Of a stretch of DNA of 64,000 bases, positions 48,054 through 57,267 are shown piece after piece (within the stretch, counting starts at the first letter, position 1; each line of letters begins with the position of its first letter). Position numbers and translations under genes: made by a program. A model generated the notes under the pieces. The model had not been told where the DNA came from and ran no database searches. It worked only from the letters and a program-made list of their open reading frames with translations. Source of the DNA: Gammaproteobacteria bacterium. Lineage in GTDB: Bacteria > Pseudomonadota > Gammaproteobacteria > GRL18. The DNA is taken from NCBI GenBank assembly GCA_016744375.1, contig JADGEM010000009.1:1-64000 (forward strand). Reading direction: 5' to 3'.

Positions 48054-48605
48054 TCAAAAATAGTCTACTGTATAACGGCTAACCTGCAGAGTGCTGCTCC
48101 AATAATCTATCGGTAGACCGGCTTTTTGTTTGAGGTGTTGTAAAAAATCTTCTGGCTGTGGCAGTTGTTCCCAGACGGAAGGCAAAAATGTACCTTGTCT
48201 GTTTTTATCCTGTAGAACCAGGCCATCAATGCCGGGACGAATTTGTACTAACAGATCTTGTTCTGACTCAAACTGCATTGGGTGGGTGTCACTTAGTATT
48301 GAAATGTGGTATTCAAGTTGTTCATACTCCTGTCGTTGGAGTGCTGGAAACCTGGGGTCTGAAAATGCAGCAGAATAGGCATTTTCGGCAATATCGTCGA
48401 CTAAGACACGGTGAGGGCTTAAACTGCCAATGCAGCCTCGTAATTGATGATTTATATTCAGAGTAACAAAAGTGGCTCGCTTTTCCTGCAGAGATTCAGG
48501 GTAGTCGGAAAGATTGAGTTTGATGGGGTGCTGGTGTTCCAGTCCCATCATAATGGATTGTTTTGCAATAGCTTTCAGTTGTTGTTGTTCAGATTCAGAA
48601 TACAT
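48054..48605 (-). CDS. AmmeMemoRadiSam system protein A (AMMECR1)
   Basis: The 183-aa protein is an AMMECR1 domain: ATFVTLNINHQLRGCIGSL with the family LRGCIG motif, FSDPRFPAL, LEYHISIL and WEQLPQPEDFLQHLKQKAGLP. It forms a set with the MEMO protein that precedes it on the same strand (20-base gap). The reaction of the system is unknown. Confidence 0.92.
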   Translation of the reverse strand: MYSESEQQQLKAIAKQSIMMGLEHQHPIKLNLSDYPESLQEKRATFVTLNINHQLRGCIGSLSPHRVLVDDIAENAYSAAFSDPRFPALQRQEYEQLEYHISILSDTHPMQFESEQDLLVQIRPGIDGLVLQDKNRQGTFLPSVWEQLPQPEDFLQHLKQKAGLPIDYWSSTLQVSRYTVDYF

Positions 48606-48625
48606 AGTTCACCTGCGCTCCTGCT

Positions 48626-49414
48626 TTAATAAAAGGCCCACGCACCATAGCCAACAACCCGGTCTTTACTTCCTGCAGTATCCCCTGAATTCCGTAAATC
48701 CAGTGTCTGTACATTTAAATGATGTTTTTTTGCGCTTAATAACATACCTGCGATTGCCGAACGCCCACAAGCCTGTTCATAATGGATTTTTGCCGGGTCG
48801 AGTTCAGATATTGCTGTGTTAGTTGCCTGATCACACTCTCTGGCTCGTTGGTAATCAAGAAAATGACTGAGGTCAGAACTGATTAAAAAAAGAGTTTCTT
48901 CTTTTTGCCATAAAGTTTCAATAAGCTCACTCACTTGCTGATCGTCTGCCTGACCTATGACCAGGGGGACCAGAGTAAACTCGGGTAGAATTTTTTGCAA
49001 AAAAGGCAGTTGAACCTCAAGACTATGCTCTTGTGCATGAGCATCGTCATAAGCTTGTACAAAAGATAACTGATTTAATTGTTCAATCGTTGTTCTGTCC
49101 AGTGGAATTTTCCCCATCGGTGTCTGGAAAAAATCAGCAGAACTACTGGCGATTCCGAGCAAGGGAATTCGATGTGATGGCCCAAGTAATATGACTCTTG
49201 ATATCTGTTGAGCAAACGGGATGAGTTGGGTATAAGCACTGGCAGCAACCGGGCCAGAGTATATATAGCCAGCATGTGGGACAATCAGTGCTCGTGGTTT
49301 TGTTGCAATTGCCTGAATTTCACTCATATCCATATAAGTCTGGATGGAAGTGTTTAAATCATTTGTGTTTCCTGGGTAAAAACTGCCTGCAACAGCAGGG
49401 GATCGAATATTCAT
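48626..49414 (-). CDS. AmmeMemoRadiSam system protein B (MEMO1 family)
   Basis: The 262-aa protein matches MEMO1: RSPAVAGSFYPGN start, VPHAGYIYSGPVAASAY with the metal-binding His, LGPSHR, EHSLEVQLPFL, and SSDLSHF. MEMO proteins resemble non-haem iron dioxygenases. The radical SAM member usually encoded alongside is not in this window. Confidence 0.92.
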   Translation of the reverse strand: MNIRSPAVAGSFYPGNTNDLNTSIQTYMDMSEIQAIATKPRALIVPHAGYIYSGPVAASAYTQLIPFAQQISRVILLGPSHRIPLLGIASSSADFFQTPMGKIPLDRTTIEQLNQLSFVQAYDDAHAQEHSLEVQLPFLQKILPEFTLVPLVIGQADDQQVSELIETLWQKEETLFLISSDLSHFLDYQRARECDQATNTAISELDPAKIHYEQACGRSAIAGMLLSAKKHHLNVQTLDLRNSGDTAGSKDRVVGYGAWAFY

Positions 49415-49730
49415 ATGTGAGCTCGCAAAGTACTAACCATTTAATCGGAAAACATTTCCAGTATTTGTTATTTGATAATCTAAGAGTAGAACATTTTTTT
49501 AAGCATGGAAGGCTTATAGTGGTGAAATGTTGAAATTGTGACGGATTTAAAATTGTCCGCATCTGGGGCAGTAAAGATGTAGGGATTATCCTACTCGGCC
49601 CTTATGCCTTCGAGAATAAGAGCGTAATAAAGCAGTACATTTATACTATCTGTGCTATCCTTTCTTATTATTTGGTGGGAATTTGTACACCTGTTTTATA
49701 ACCAATTGAGACATCAAGAAACGAATTGAT
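49415..49730. other. 316-base divergent gap
   Basis: No gene is recognised. The region should hold the promoters of the MEMO gene (minus) and the HDOD gene (plus). I see no strong operator or hairpin. Confidence 0.4.
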
Positions 49731-50975
49731 ATGGAAACAGAAGTCATTGATATTGAACGTTTAAAAATATTTGCTCCTTTTCAGGCTCTTACTGATACAC
49801 AACTGGAATATATTGCCATTAATGCACAAATAATCAGTGTAGGAGCAGGCCAGACAGTTATTGATTTAAATTCTAATTCGCAAGATAAATACCTCTTACT
49901 TGAAGGCACTTTAAAGCTGAGAGCTTTTGATGATTCAGAAAGTATTATTGATGCAGACAGTGTTCGTGCTCGAAATCCGGTAGCCCAACTCAGGCCCAGT
50001 CGGTATCAGGTGATAACCAGAACTTTATGTCAGATTCTAGTATTGCAGGATGATTTCTTGAATACTGCAATTGAGCAGTCAGAAGTCAGCTCATCAATTA
50101 ACCTGAATGAAACGCTTCTGGATGATGAACATGAAGAAGATCGGATCCTATATGAATTGATCCTGGAGCTGCAACAGGGCAATTTTGTTTTACCCAGTCT
50201 GCCCAGTGTTGCAACAAAAATTCGTGAAACGGTTGCGGATGAAAATTCAGGTGCGGATGATATAGCTCGGGTCATCATGGCCGATCCTTCTATCGCGGCT
50301 AAAATTATTAAAGCTTCTAATAGTGCTTTATACCAGAGACGTAAAAAAGCAGAGGATTGTAAAACTGCCGTTGTCAGTTTGGGAACAAAAGTGACAGTGC
50401 AGCTGGTGACTTCTTTTGCTTTAAAAGAATTGTTCAATACATCCAACCCAATGTTGGAAAAACGCATGAAGAAACTGTGGGAACACAGTATTGAAATTGC
50501 TGCAATCAGTTATGTGTTGGCAAAAGTCACGCCGGGTTTTGATTCTGAGCATGCTATGCTGGCGGGGTTGATTCATGATATCGGCAATATTGCCATTTTA
50601 AATAAAGCCACGGATCATCCACTGATCATGGACAGTGAAGAGCATCTTGATAAGGTTATTCACAAAATGCATGCTCAAGTCGGCAGCTCAATTCTAAGAC
50701 GCTGGGATTTTTCAGAGGATTTTATTAGTGTGACGGATGAAACAGAAAACTGGATGTATGATGAGAATGAAAAGCCTAACATAATTGATATTGTTAATAT
50801 GGCTCATTTGCACAGCTACATTGGTTCATCTCAACAAAGAGATGTCCCTATTATCGATCAGACACCAGCCTTTCATAAGCTGGCTTTAGGGAAGCTTACT
50901 CCCAAACTGAGTATTAAAGTTCTGGAAAAAGCACATGAGAAAATTGCTGAAATTAAATCACTTCTGCACTTGTAG
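49731..50975 (+). CDS. cNMP-binding-like plus HDOD domain signalling protein
   Basis: The 414-aa protein has an N-terminal cyclic-nucleotide-binding-like beta roll (10-115: FAPFQALTDTQLEYIA, KYLLLEGTLKLRAFDD) and a C-terminal HDOD domain (145-345: LPSLPSVATKIRE, IMADPSIAAKIIKASNSALY, LAGLIHDIGNIAIL). HDOD proteins are signalling scaffolds related to HD hydrolases. The consensus phosphate-binding cassette of cAMP receptors is not evident, so the ligand is uncertain. Monocistronic. Confidence 0.85.
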   Translation: METEVIDIERLKIFAPFQALTDTQLEYIAINAQIISVGAGQTVIDLNSNSQDKYLLLEGTLKLRAFDDSESIIDADSVRARNPVAQLRPSRYQVITRTLCQILVLQDDFLNTAIEQSEVSSSINLNETLLDDEHEEDRILYELILELQQGNFVLPSLPSVATKIRETVADENSGADDIARVIMADPSIAAKIIKASNSALYQRRKKAEDCKTAVVSLGTKVTVQLVTSFALKELFNTSNPMLEKRMKKLWEHSIEIAAISYVLAKVTPGFDSEHAMLAGLIHDIGNIAILNKATDHPLIMDSEEHLDKVIHKMHAQVGSSILRRWDFSEDFISVTDETENWMYDENEKPNIIDIVNMAHLHSYIGSSQQRDVPIIDQTPAFHKLALGKLTPKLSIKVLEKAHEKIAEIKSLLHL

Positions 50976-51010
50976 GAGTTTAATCAGCTGCTCTTCAGCA
51001 GTTATGGTTC

Positions 51011-51883
51011 TTACCAGCTAAAATCAATTTTCTCCAATGCCCCCGCATTGACTGATTGACTCAACTTCTGCCACATCTCCTGAATGCTTTTTTTAGTTTT
51101 GGGGTGGATGAGTTTAGGACTCAGATCAGCTAGAGGAGAAAGCACAAAGGCATATTTTTCTATCTCATCTCTGGGTATATTGACACTCTCACTGCTGATG
51201 ATCTCCTGATCATATAATAGTAAATCAATGTCCAGTGTGCGCGCGGAAAATTTTTCCTGGCCTCGGCGGCGACCATTCTTATGCTCAATTTCTTTGAGCT
51301 TTTTTTCAACACCGAATGGTGACAGTTTAGTTGAAAAAGAAGCCACAAGATTAAAAAAATCATCCCCGTCAAAACCAATTGCCTGTGTTTTATAGACAGG
51401 AGAAAGACGTAGCTGACAGTGTTTTCCAAATGATTCCTGCAGGTATTGTACGGCAAGGCGAATGTATTTTTCCTGTTCAATATTACTGCCTATGCCGACA
51501 TAGACTAAATGTTGGTTTTTATCATGATGCCTCTCAATAATGACGCCAACGCCATTGGTTTCATGAACTGCTTCAGGTTTGTTCAATTTGACCCGGACCC
51601 ATTGTGCCGTAAATTCATATAGGATAATACGACTCACTTCTTCAGCAAATGTTTCAACTAATTGATACTGGTGAACTTGAGCAAGTTTTTTTATCCTTTC
51701 ACAAACGCTGAAATAATCAATGCAGTGTTCAATCTTATCACTCGCTGCTGCGGATTGAATTGAACAGCCGATATCAATATCCAGAGTAATGGTTTGTTTC
51801 TTTTCTCTTTCCCAATCATGGATCCCGATAATGGTTTCCAGTTTAAGCTGTTCAATAAAAACAATATCCATGTCAGGATTCAT
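51011..51883 (-). CDS. folB/folK: fused dihydroneopterin aldolase and HPPK (FolB-FolK)
   Basis: The 290-aa protein joins two consecutive folate enzymes. Residues 5-118 are FolB (VFIEQLKLETIIGIHDWERE, IDYFSVCERI, LVETFAEEVSR). Residues 126-290 are FolK (VYVGIGSNIEQEKYI, the ATP-binding GRRRGQEKFSARTLDIDLLLY). Together they make 6-hydroxymethyl-dihydropterin pyrophosphate. Both active sites look intact. The short linker shows no internal start with a good ribosome-binding site, so a single polypeptide is likely. Confidence 0.93.
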   Translation of the reverse strand: MNPDMDIVFIEQLKLETIIGIHDWEREKKQTITLDIDIGCSIQSAAASDKIEHCIDYFSVCERIKKLAQVHQYQLVETFAEEVSRIILYEFTAQWVRVKLNKPEAVHETNGVGVIIERHHDKNQHLVYVGIGSNIEQEKYIRLAVQYLQESFGKHCQLRLSPVYKTQAIGFDGDDFFNLVASFSTKLSPFGVEKKLKEIEHKNGRRRGQEKFSARTLDIDLLLYDQEIISSESVNIPRDEIEKYAFVLSPLADLSPKLIHPKTKKSIQEMWQKLSQSVNAGALEKIDFSW

Positions 51884-52038
51884 ACGGTCGTTCCTAAGCT
51901 AATGCGACTTCAGTCACTCATAATGTACTTTTAGCTAGCATGTTCGTTGATTAGTCAGTTAAAATCAAGTCACGACAGCATGAGTCGTTGGACATTATCA
52001 CTGAATATCAATCGAATTTATTTAAAATAGAATAAGCA

Positions 52039-52431
52039 ATGACTTTTTACGAATGGGTTAAATATTTACACGTGACCGCAATTACGCTGTCTATCACAGG
52101 CTTTATTGTTCGGGTTATTTTAAAGTCTAATGATTCCCCAAATCAGACGAAGTACTGGTTTAAAAAATTGCCACATAAAGTGGATATAGTTCTGCTCGCC
52201 TCAGCTCTGACCATGGTTTACCTTCTGGGTGTCAACCCGTTTACAACCTTCTGGATAGCGGAAAAAATTACGGGTTTAATCATCTATATACTACTGGGTA
52301 TGGTTGCATTAAGATGGGGACAAACAAAAAAAATCAGACTTATTGCAGCAGGGCTGGCAGTCATGGTTTTTTCCTACATTGTCTACGTTGCACATTATAA
52401 AGCACCGGCACTGATTTTTAGTTATACGTAA
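52039..52431 (+). CDS. SirB2-like membrane protein
   Basis: The 130-aa protein has four predicted helices and the SirB pattern (YEWVKYLHVTAITLSITGFIVR, PHKVDIVLLASALTMVY, KITGLIIYILLGMVALRWG). The name comes from an old invasion-regulator assignment; the function is unknown. Histidines in the helices (LHVT, PHKVD) might bind haem. It is followed by nnrS on the same strand after 84 bases. Confidence 0.85.
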   Translation: MTFYEWVKYLHVTAITLSITGFIVRVILKSNDSPNQTKYWFKKLPHKVDIVLLASALTMVYLLGVNPFTTFWIAEKITGLIIYILLGMVALRWGQTKKIRLIAAGLAVMVFSYIVYVAHYKAPALIFSYT

Positions 52432-52515
52432 AAATTTTTACCTCTTGATCTTAATCATTTTTTATTTGTGTGAACATTGCTCTAATAGCATCTTAAATTT
52501 TTATTGGGGATAGAT

Positions 52516-53697
52516 GTGTTTATACAAATCGATGAGCAGCCGAAAAAGTCATTTGCACTGTTTAATTTAGGGTTTCGTCCATTTTTCTTGCTTGCAGCAT
52601 TATCCGCTTTCATCCTGATGGCTATTTGGGGATTATCCTATGCCAATGTTATTCAGCTTAAGAGCTATTATGGTTTTATTGACTGGCATAGCCATGAAAT
52701 GCTGTTTGGGTATGCTGCCGCTGTCATTGCTGGTTTTTTACTGACTGCTGTCAGGAACTGGACTAATGTTGATACCATCACCAAAACACCATTAGCGCTT
52801 CTTGCAGGCATTTGGGTGCTAGCGCGAGTGTTACCTTTTACACCGATCCCCGGGGTCATTATTGCCATTGTTGATGTGTCTTTCTTTTTCTTTCTGGCTC
52901 TGGCGGTTGCACATCCTATTCTCAAAGTTAAGCAGTGGAATAACCTCATTATGATTGCTATTATCAGCTTCTTCATGGTGGGTGACATCCTTGTACAAAG
53001 CCAGCATCTTGGACTCATGTCCAATGGCGTCGCAAAGGGTAACCTGGTTGCTCTATACAGTGTCCTGCTTATTATTCAAGTCCTTACAGGACGAGTTATG
53101 CCTTTCTTTACCCGGGTGGTGGTACCTGATACTCAGGTTGTAGAACGGCCACGATTAGAAAAAATATTACTGACTGTTCTAGTATTACTGGCTCTGGCTG
53201 ATGTACTGGCACTGAACGGGCTTATTATTTCTCTACTCGCAGGCATTCTTTTAGTGGCACATATCATGCGAGTGTCGCCCTGGTTTTCAAATCCAGTTTT
53301 AACGATTCCGATACTCTGGGTACTCTATGCCGGTTATTTTTGGCTTCTTGTTGGTTTTGCACTTAAACTAATGGTTGGACTGGATCTGGTGGCTAATAAT
53401 CTGGCGATTCATGCCTGGACTGTCGGTGCGATAGGTATTACAACCTATGGGATGATGGCACGAGTTTCTCTGGGACATACGGGCCGTGAGATGCTGCCTT
53501 CAAAACTTGCTGTGATTGGCTTTTATCTACTCTTTATTGCCGCTGTTATTCGTGTCATATTTCCAGTATTTTCTATGACACATTATGTTCTTTGGGTTGA
53601 AATTTCTGCACTGTTCTGGAGTATTGCTTTTCTTCTGTTTGCCATTGTTTATATCCCGGTTTTAACTCAGCCAAGAGTTGATGGTCGAGCAGGATAA
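52516..53697 (+). CDS. nnrS: NnrS family haem-copper membrane protein
   Basis: I chose the GTG at 52516, 6 bases after GGGGA, giving 393 aa; a TTG at 52504 would add four. About twelve helices are predicted, with family motifs LFNLGFRPFFLLAA, DWHSHEMLFGYAAAVIAGFLLTA and the His-bearing IHAWTVGAIGITTYGMMARVSLGHTGR. NnrS binds haem and copper and protects against nitric oxide, in part by keeping iron-nitrosyl complexes from forming. This implies exposure to NO; no denitrification gene is in the window. Confidence 0.93.
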   Translation: MFIQIDEQPKKSFALFNLGFRPFFLLAALSAFILMAIWGLSYANVIQLKSYYGFIDWHSHEMLFGYAAAVIAGFLLTAVRNWTNVDTITKTPLALLAGIWVLARVLPFTPIPGVIIAIVDVSFFFFLALAVAHPILKVKQWNNLIMIAIISFFMVGDILVQSQHLGLMSNGVAKGNLVALYSVLLIIQVLTGRVMPFFTRVVVPDTQVVERPRLEKILLTVLVLLALADVLALNGLIISLLAGILLVAHIMRVSPWFSNPVLTIPILWVLYAGYFWLLVGFALKLMVGLDLVANNLAIHAWTVGAIGITTYGMMARVSLGHTGREMLPSKLAVIGFYLLFIAAVIRVIFPVFSMTHYVLWVEISALFWSIAFLLFAIVYIPVLTQPRVDGRAG

Positions 53698-53720
53698 GGC
53701 AGTTTATACTTCTAATTGAG

Positions 53721-53755
53721 CGTGCCCGGAAGTCATTGTTGTGATACTGGGCACG
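53721..53755. terminator. hairpin between convergent nnrS and superoxide-reductase-like genes
   Basis: CGTGCCC (53721-53727) pairs with GGGCACG (53749-53755) around a 21-base loop, in the gap between convergent genes. It lacks a T run on either side, so it may only impede polymerase. Confidence 0.4.
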
Positions 53756-53792
53756 TCTGGTCAGGTCAGAAATTAACCCCATACCTTATTTC

Positions 53793-54257
53793 TTAAACAT
53801 CAGTTTCTGCGAGCCAGAAGTCATGTTTGTTACAAAAGCTACTTGCATATAAAGCACCTTTGTAGCTATCAGGCAAAGTATAGCTGGAAATAGCATCGTC
53901 ATCATCCGGGGTGAATGTTTTTTCGCCTATAACTTCACCATTCTTAGAAACCAGTGTATGACGAACGATATAATGTTTAGCAGACATGCCGTGGTCTGTG
54001 TTCACAGTGACCTTACTGCCTTCAATAGTGATACTGGGTAAATGTCCTCCAATTTTTTTGGCCCATTTGCCTGGATTTTCCTTTGTGTAGACAATACCTG
54101 CCATAGATGCATGGTTTGAAGCCAGTGCACTTGTTGTTGAAACAGTTGTTGCAACCGCTGCTGCTGATAATGTACCTTTCAAAAAGGTGCGGCGGCTATA
54201 TCTTGTTTCTTCTGAAAAAGAGCTTTCAGACTGAGCTGAGTTGTGAATTTTCGACAT
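53793..54257 (-). CDS. Tat-exported superoxide-reductase-like (desulfoferrodoxin family) protein
   Basis: The 154-aa protein begins with a twin-arginine signal (SRRTFLKG, then a hydrophobic stretch ending ALA). The mature part keeps all five iron ligands of the superoxide reductase centre: His in GHLPSI, the His-x5-His pair in DHGMSAKH, and Cys and His in CNKH. The Glu-Lys pair that precedes the first His in characterised enzymes is replaced by Gly-Gly. It should act in the periplasm on an exported or locally inserted iron site. The desulforedoxin domain is absent. Neighbour NnrS also handles reactive small molecules. Confidence 0.8.
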   Translation of the reverse strand: MSKIHNSAQSESSFSEETRYSRRTFLKGTLSAAAVATTVSTTSALASNHASMAGIVYTKENPGKWAKKIGGHLPSITIEGSKVTVNTDHGMSAKHYIVRHTLVSKNGEVIGEKTFTPDDDDAISSYTLPDSYKGALYASSFCNKHDFWLAETDV

Positions 54258-54436
54258 GTTTATTCCTTAAAATGTGAGCAACTATTCCTGTACCACTCTA
54301 TTCGTAAGCATAGTACTCTAGGTGAGGTGAATTTAAAGTTTATGCTTTTGTTGACTAATGTCAATAAAACATAATTGAAAAATTACTGTATAATAAGCGG
54401 CTTATTCATTAATGTAGAAACTAACGTAGATAACTC

Positions 54437-55039
54437 ATGCCGATAACCGCCGTGCCTGTCGAACCTGTTTTAACGCTTGTTTTAACCCTGATAGCCTATT
54501 TTTTCGGCTCAATTTCAGCAGCGATTATTACTTGCAAGGTTATGGGGTTACCCGATCCCAGAACACAGGGTTCAAATAATCCGGGTGCAACAAATGTACT
54601 GCGAATCGGAGGGAAAAAAGCGGCAGTTATTACTTTACTTGGTGACATGCTTAAGGGATTTTTGCCTGTTTTGCTTGCCCTGGCATTTAATAGTGATGAT
54701 ATAACACTGGCACTGGTGGCCAGTGCGGCATTTTTAGGGCATCTGTACCCGGTTTTTTTTGGTTTTAAAGGTGGAAAGGGAGTAGCAACTGCTTTTGGTG
54801 CAATTGCAGGAGTTTGCTGGCCTGCTGCTCTAGCCATGCTGGTGACCTGGCTATTAGTGGCATATGGTCTGAAAATATCATCCATGTCTGCATTAGTGAC
54901 TGCGGCACTCGCACCATTTTATTTTTGGTGGTTTGATGGTTCAATCGTATTAATTATTATGGCCGTTTTTATTTCAATTCTGCTTATCTGGCGGCATCGT
55001 AGTAATATCAAACGGATGCTGGATGGCACAGAAAAATAA
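54437..55039 (+). CDS. plsY: glycerol-3-phosphate acyltransferase
   Basis: The 200-aa membrane enzyme transfers the acyl group from acyl phosphate to glycerol 3-phosphate. Marks: GSISAAIITCKVMGLPDPR, GSNNPGATNVLR, GHLYPVFFGFKGGKGVATAFG, and WRHRSNIKRMLDGTE at the end. It converges with tsaD with a 12-base gap, an arrangement kept in many gammaproteobacteria. Confidence 0.95.
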   Translation: MPITAVPVEPVLTLVLTLIAYFFGSISAAIITCKVMGLPDPRTQGSNNPGATNVLRIGGKKAAVITLLGDMLKGFLPVLLALAFNSDDITLALVASAAFLGHLYPVFFGFKGGKGVATAFGAIAGVCWPAALAMLVTWLLVAYGLKISSMSALVTAALAPFYFWWFDGSIVLIIMAVFISILLIWRHRSNIKRMLDGTEK

Positions 55040-55051
55040 ACCCGTCCAGGC

Positions 55052-56071
55052 TTAAAGACCTGGTGCTTCCAACTCACCCAGGGGCCATCGAGGTCTGGTT
55101 GAGAATCCATCACCATCTTTTTCGCCGGCAATTAATCTTTGCAGACCTGCATAAGCTATCATGGCGCCATTATCAGTACAAAATTGGTGTTTTGGGTAAT
55201 AAACCTCTAAAGAATTTTTATGGGTCAGTTCATTCAGGCGTGCCCGCAGGCGTGTATTGGCACTGACCCCTCCGGCAATCACCAGGCGCTGATATCTAGT
55301 TTCTTTTAAAGCACGCTGACATTTTATGGCAAGAGTATCCACAACCGCTTCCTGAAAGGCATAGGCAATATTGGCTTTAGTCTGTTCGGTTTTATCTGAT
55401 TTGTTCCAGGTATTTAATACAAATGTTTTTAAACCACTGAAACTCATGTCCAGGCCCGGACGGTTCACCATTGGTCGAGGAAATTTATATAAACCACTCT
55501 GACCAGTCAGAGCGAGTTCAGAAATAATCGGGCCTCCAGGATAGCCTAAACCCAGCATCTTGGCTGTTTTGTCAAAGGCTTCACCCACTGCATCGTCCAG
55601 GGACTCACCAATGATTTTGTATCGGCCTATTCCTGTGACATCCACCAGCAAGGTATGACCACCGGAGACTAATAAAGCCAGGAAGGGAAAGTCTGGAGTA
55701 TTATCTTCCAGCATGGGAGCCAGTAAATGGCCTTCCATGTGATGGACCGCTACACTGGGACACTTCCATGTCCATGCTAATGAACGGCCCACTGCAGCTC
55801 CTACCATCAAAGCTCCCATCAGACCGGGGCCAGAAGTGTAAGCGATGCCGTCAATATCATCCGGTTGGCAAACAGCTTGTTTCATCACCTGATCAATGAG
55901 TGGAATAATGCGCCGGACATGATCTCTGGAAGCCAGTTCTGGGACAACACCACCGTATTCGGCATGCAATTCAATTTGGCTATAAAGTGCTTCAGCCAGC
56001 AAACCCTGCTTATCATCATAAATGGCAATGCCGGTTTCATCGCAAGATGTTTCAATGCCTAATACTTTCAT
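55052..56071 (-). CDS. tsaD: tRNA threonylcarbamoyladenosine synthase subunit TsaD
   Basis: I prefer the ATG at 56071 (339 aa), which gives the usual N-terminus [14 protein letters not shown]; a GTG at 56086 adds five residues. The ASKHA ATPase has the metal-binding HHMEGHL, SGGHT, and [11 protein letters not shown]. With TsaB and TsaE it makes t6A37 in ANN-decoding tRNAs. It is divergent from the rpsU-dnaG-rpoD operon, as in E. coli and relatives. Confidence 0.95.
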   Translation of the reverse strand: MKVLGIETSCDETGIAIYDDKQGLLAEALYSQIELHAEYGGVVPELASRDHVRRIIPLIDQVMKQAVCQPDDIDGIAYTSGPGLMGALMVGAAVGRSLAWTWKCPSVAVHHMEGHLLAPMLEDNTPDFPFLALLVSGGHTLLVDVTGIGRYKIIGESLDDAVGEAFDKTAKMLGLGYPGGPIISELALTGQSGLYKFPRPMVNRPGLDMSFSGLKTFVLNTWNKSDKTEQTKANIAYAFQEAVVDTLAIKCQRALKETRYQRLVIAGGVSANTRLRARLNELTHKNSLEVYYPKHQFCTDNGAMIAYAGLQRLIAGEKDGDGFSTRPRWPLGELEAPGL

Positions 56072-56246
56072 GCTCGTATTGTCCACTCATGTGAATAAAA
56101 AATAAAGATCTTTTGCATTTATTTGCCAGTAAGAGTATGATCCCGTCTCTGCGTTCTTGGCCGGATTAGTTCGGCTGTTTATTGATAATGGACGCTTATT
56201 AACGAATATATTTCGAATGATTTATTGGTAGGAGCCAGGAGTCTAC

Positions 56247-56462
56247 ATGCCATCGGTTAAGATTAAAGAAAACGAGCCATTTGACGTTGCATTACGTCGT
56301 TTCAAGCGTTCTTGTGAGAAAGCAGGTGTTTTATCAGAAGTTCGTCGTCGCGAACATTATGAAAAGCCGACTGCTGTTCGTAAACGTAAAGCCGCTGCTG
56401 CAGTTAAACGCTGGCAGAAGAAACAATCTCGTGAGATCGGCCGTCGTAGACGCATGTACTAA
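56247..56462 (+). CDS. rpsU: 30S ribosomal protein S21
   Basis: The 71-aa basic protein starts [20 protein letters not shown] and ends RRRMY, which is standard S21. AGGAG precedes the ATG. It opens the macromolecular-synthesis operon with dnaG and rpoD, so its transcription ties translation, replication and transcription together. Confidence 0.98.
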   Translation: MPSVKIKENEPFDVALRRFKRSCEKAGVLSEVRRREHYEKPTAVRKRKAAAAVKRWQKKQSREIGRRRRMY

Positions 56463-56468
56463 AACTGG

Positions 56469-56494
56469 ACAAGGCATGCCTTGTTTTGTTTTAT
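56469..56494 (+). terminator. terminator after rpsU
   Basis: A perfect palindrome ACAAGGCATGCCTTGT (56469-56484) is followed by TTTGTTTTAT, 6 bases after the rpsU stop. It probably lowers read-through so that S21 is made in excess over the downstream products, as at the equivalent E. coli position. Confidence 0.75.
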
Positions 56495-56606
56495 GTTATA
56501 AAACTCTTTGTTTAAAATTCTTAATTAACTCTTTATTAAAAGAAGTGGAGAGTGGAAGCATAGAGTGTTCTAAATATTTCGCAAGATAACCTGTGAGCTA
56601 TAAACT

Positions 56607-57056
56607 ATGAGCCAGACTTTAAAGTCTCGTCTTCAAGATGATATGAAAAACGCCATGCGGGCTAAAGAAAAAGACCGCTTGCTTGTGATTCGTGGCACAT
56701 TAGCCGTTATTAAACAACGTGAAATTGATGAACGAATTGAGCTAGATGATACCCAGATTCTGGCAATATTAGATAAGCTGGTTAAACAGCGACGGGATTC
56801 TGCCCAGCAGTTTCGTGATGCCGATCGAATGGATCTGGTTGAAAAAGAAGAAATGGAGATGGGCATACTCCAGGAATATCTTCCCGTTGCTTTAACCGAA
56901 GATGAAATAGCCCGGTTAATTGATGAAGCCATCAGTGCCGCTGGTGCTGAGTCAATGAAAGATATGGGTAAAGTTATGGGAATGCTTAAACCTAAAGTAC
57001 AGGGAAGGGGCGATATGTCTCAGGTGAGCTCTCTTATCAAACAAAGGTTATCTTAG
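56607..57056 (+). CDS. yqeY: GatB/YqeY domain protein
   Basis: The 149-aa helical protein has the YqeY pattern: LKSRLQDDMKNAMRAKEKDRLLVIRG, QRRDSAQQFRDADR, EEMEMGILQEYLP, MKDMGKVMGMLKPKVQGRGDM. The domain resembles the tRNA-binding tail of GatB. Its position between rpsU and dnaG is common in proteobacteria. Exact role unknown. Confidence 0.93.
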   Translation: MSQTLKSRLQDDMKNAMRAKEKDRLLVIRGTLAVIKQREIDERIELDDTQILAILDKLVKQRRDSAQQFRDADRMDLVEKEEMEMGILQEYLPVALTEDEIARLIDEAISAAGAESMKDMGKVMGMLKPKVQGRGDMSQVSSLIKQRLS

Positions 57057-57267
57057 AGAAGGCTTGTTCTTGACGCCTGTTGAGACGTTTGCCACATCCG
57101 AGCTTGGCTTCCGTTCATTAAAGTTTCACTCTGTCGCACCTACTTTAATCTAGAAAAAATCAGCAACTGAACACTCTCACATGTCTGAAGGAAGTACCCA
57201 TGGGGTACGATTCAACTGATTCTTCTGGATTTTAATATCACATTCATTTTTTTAACAATGGTTACTT

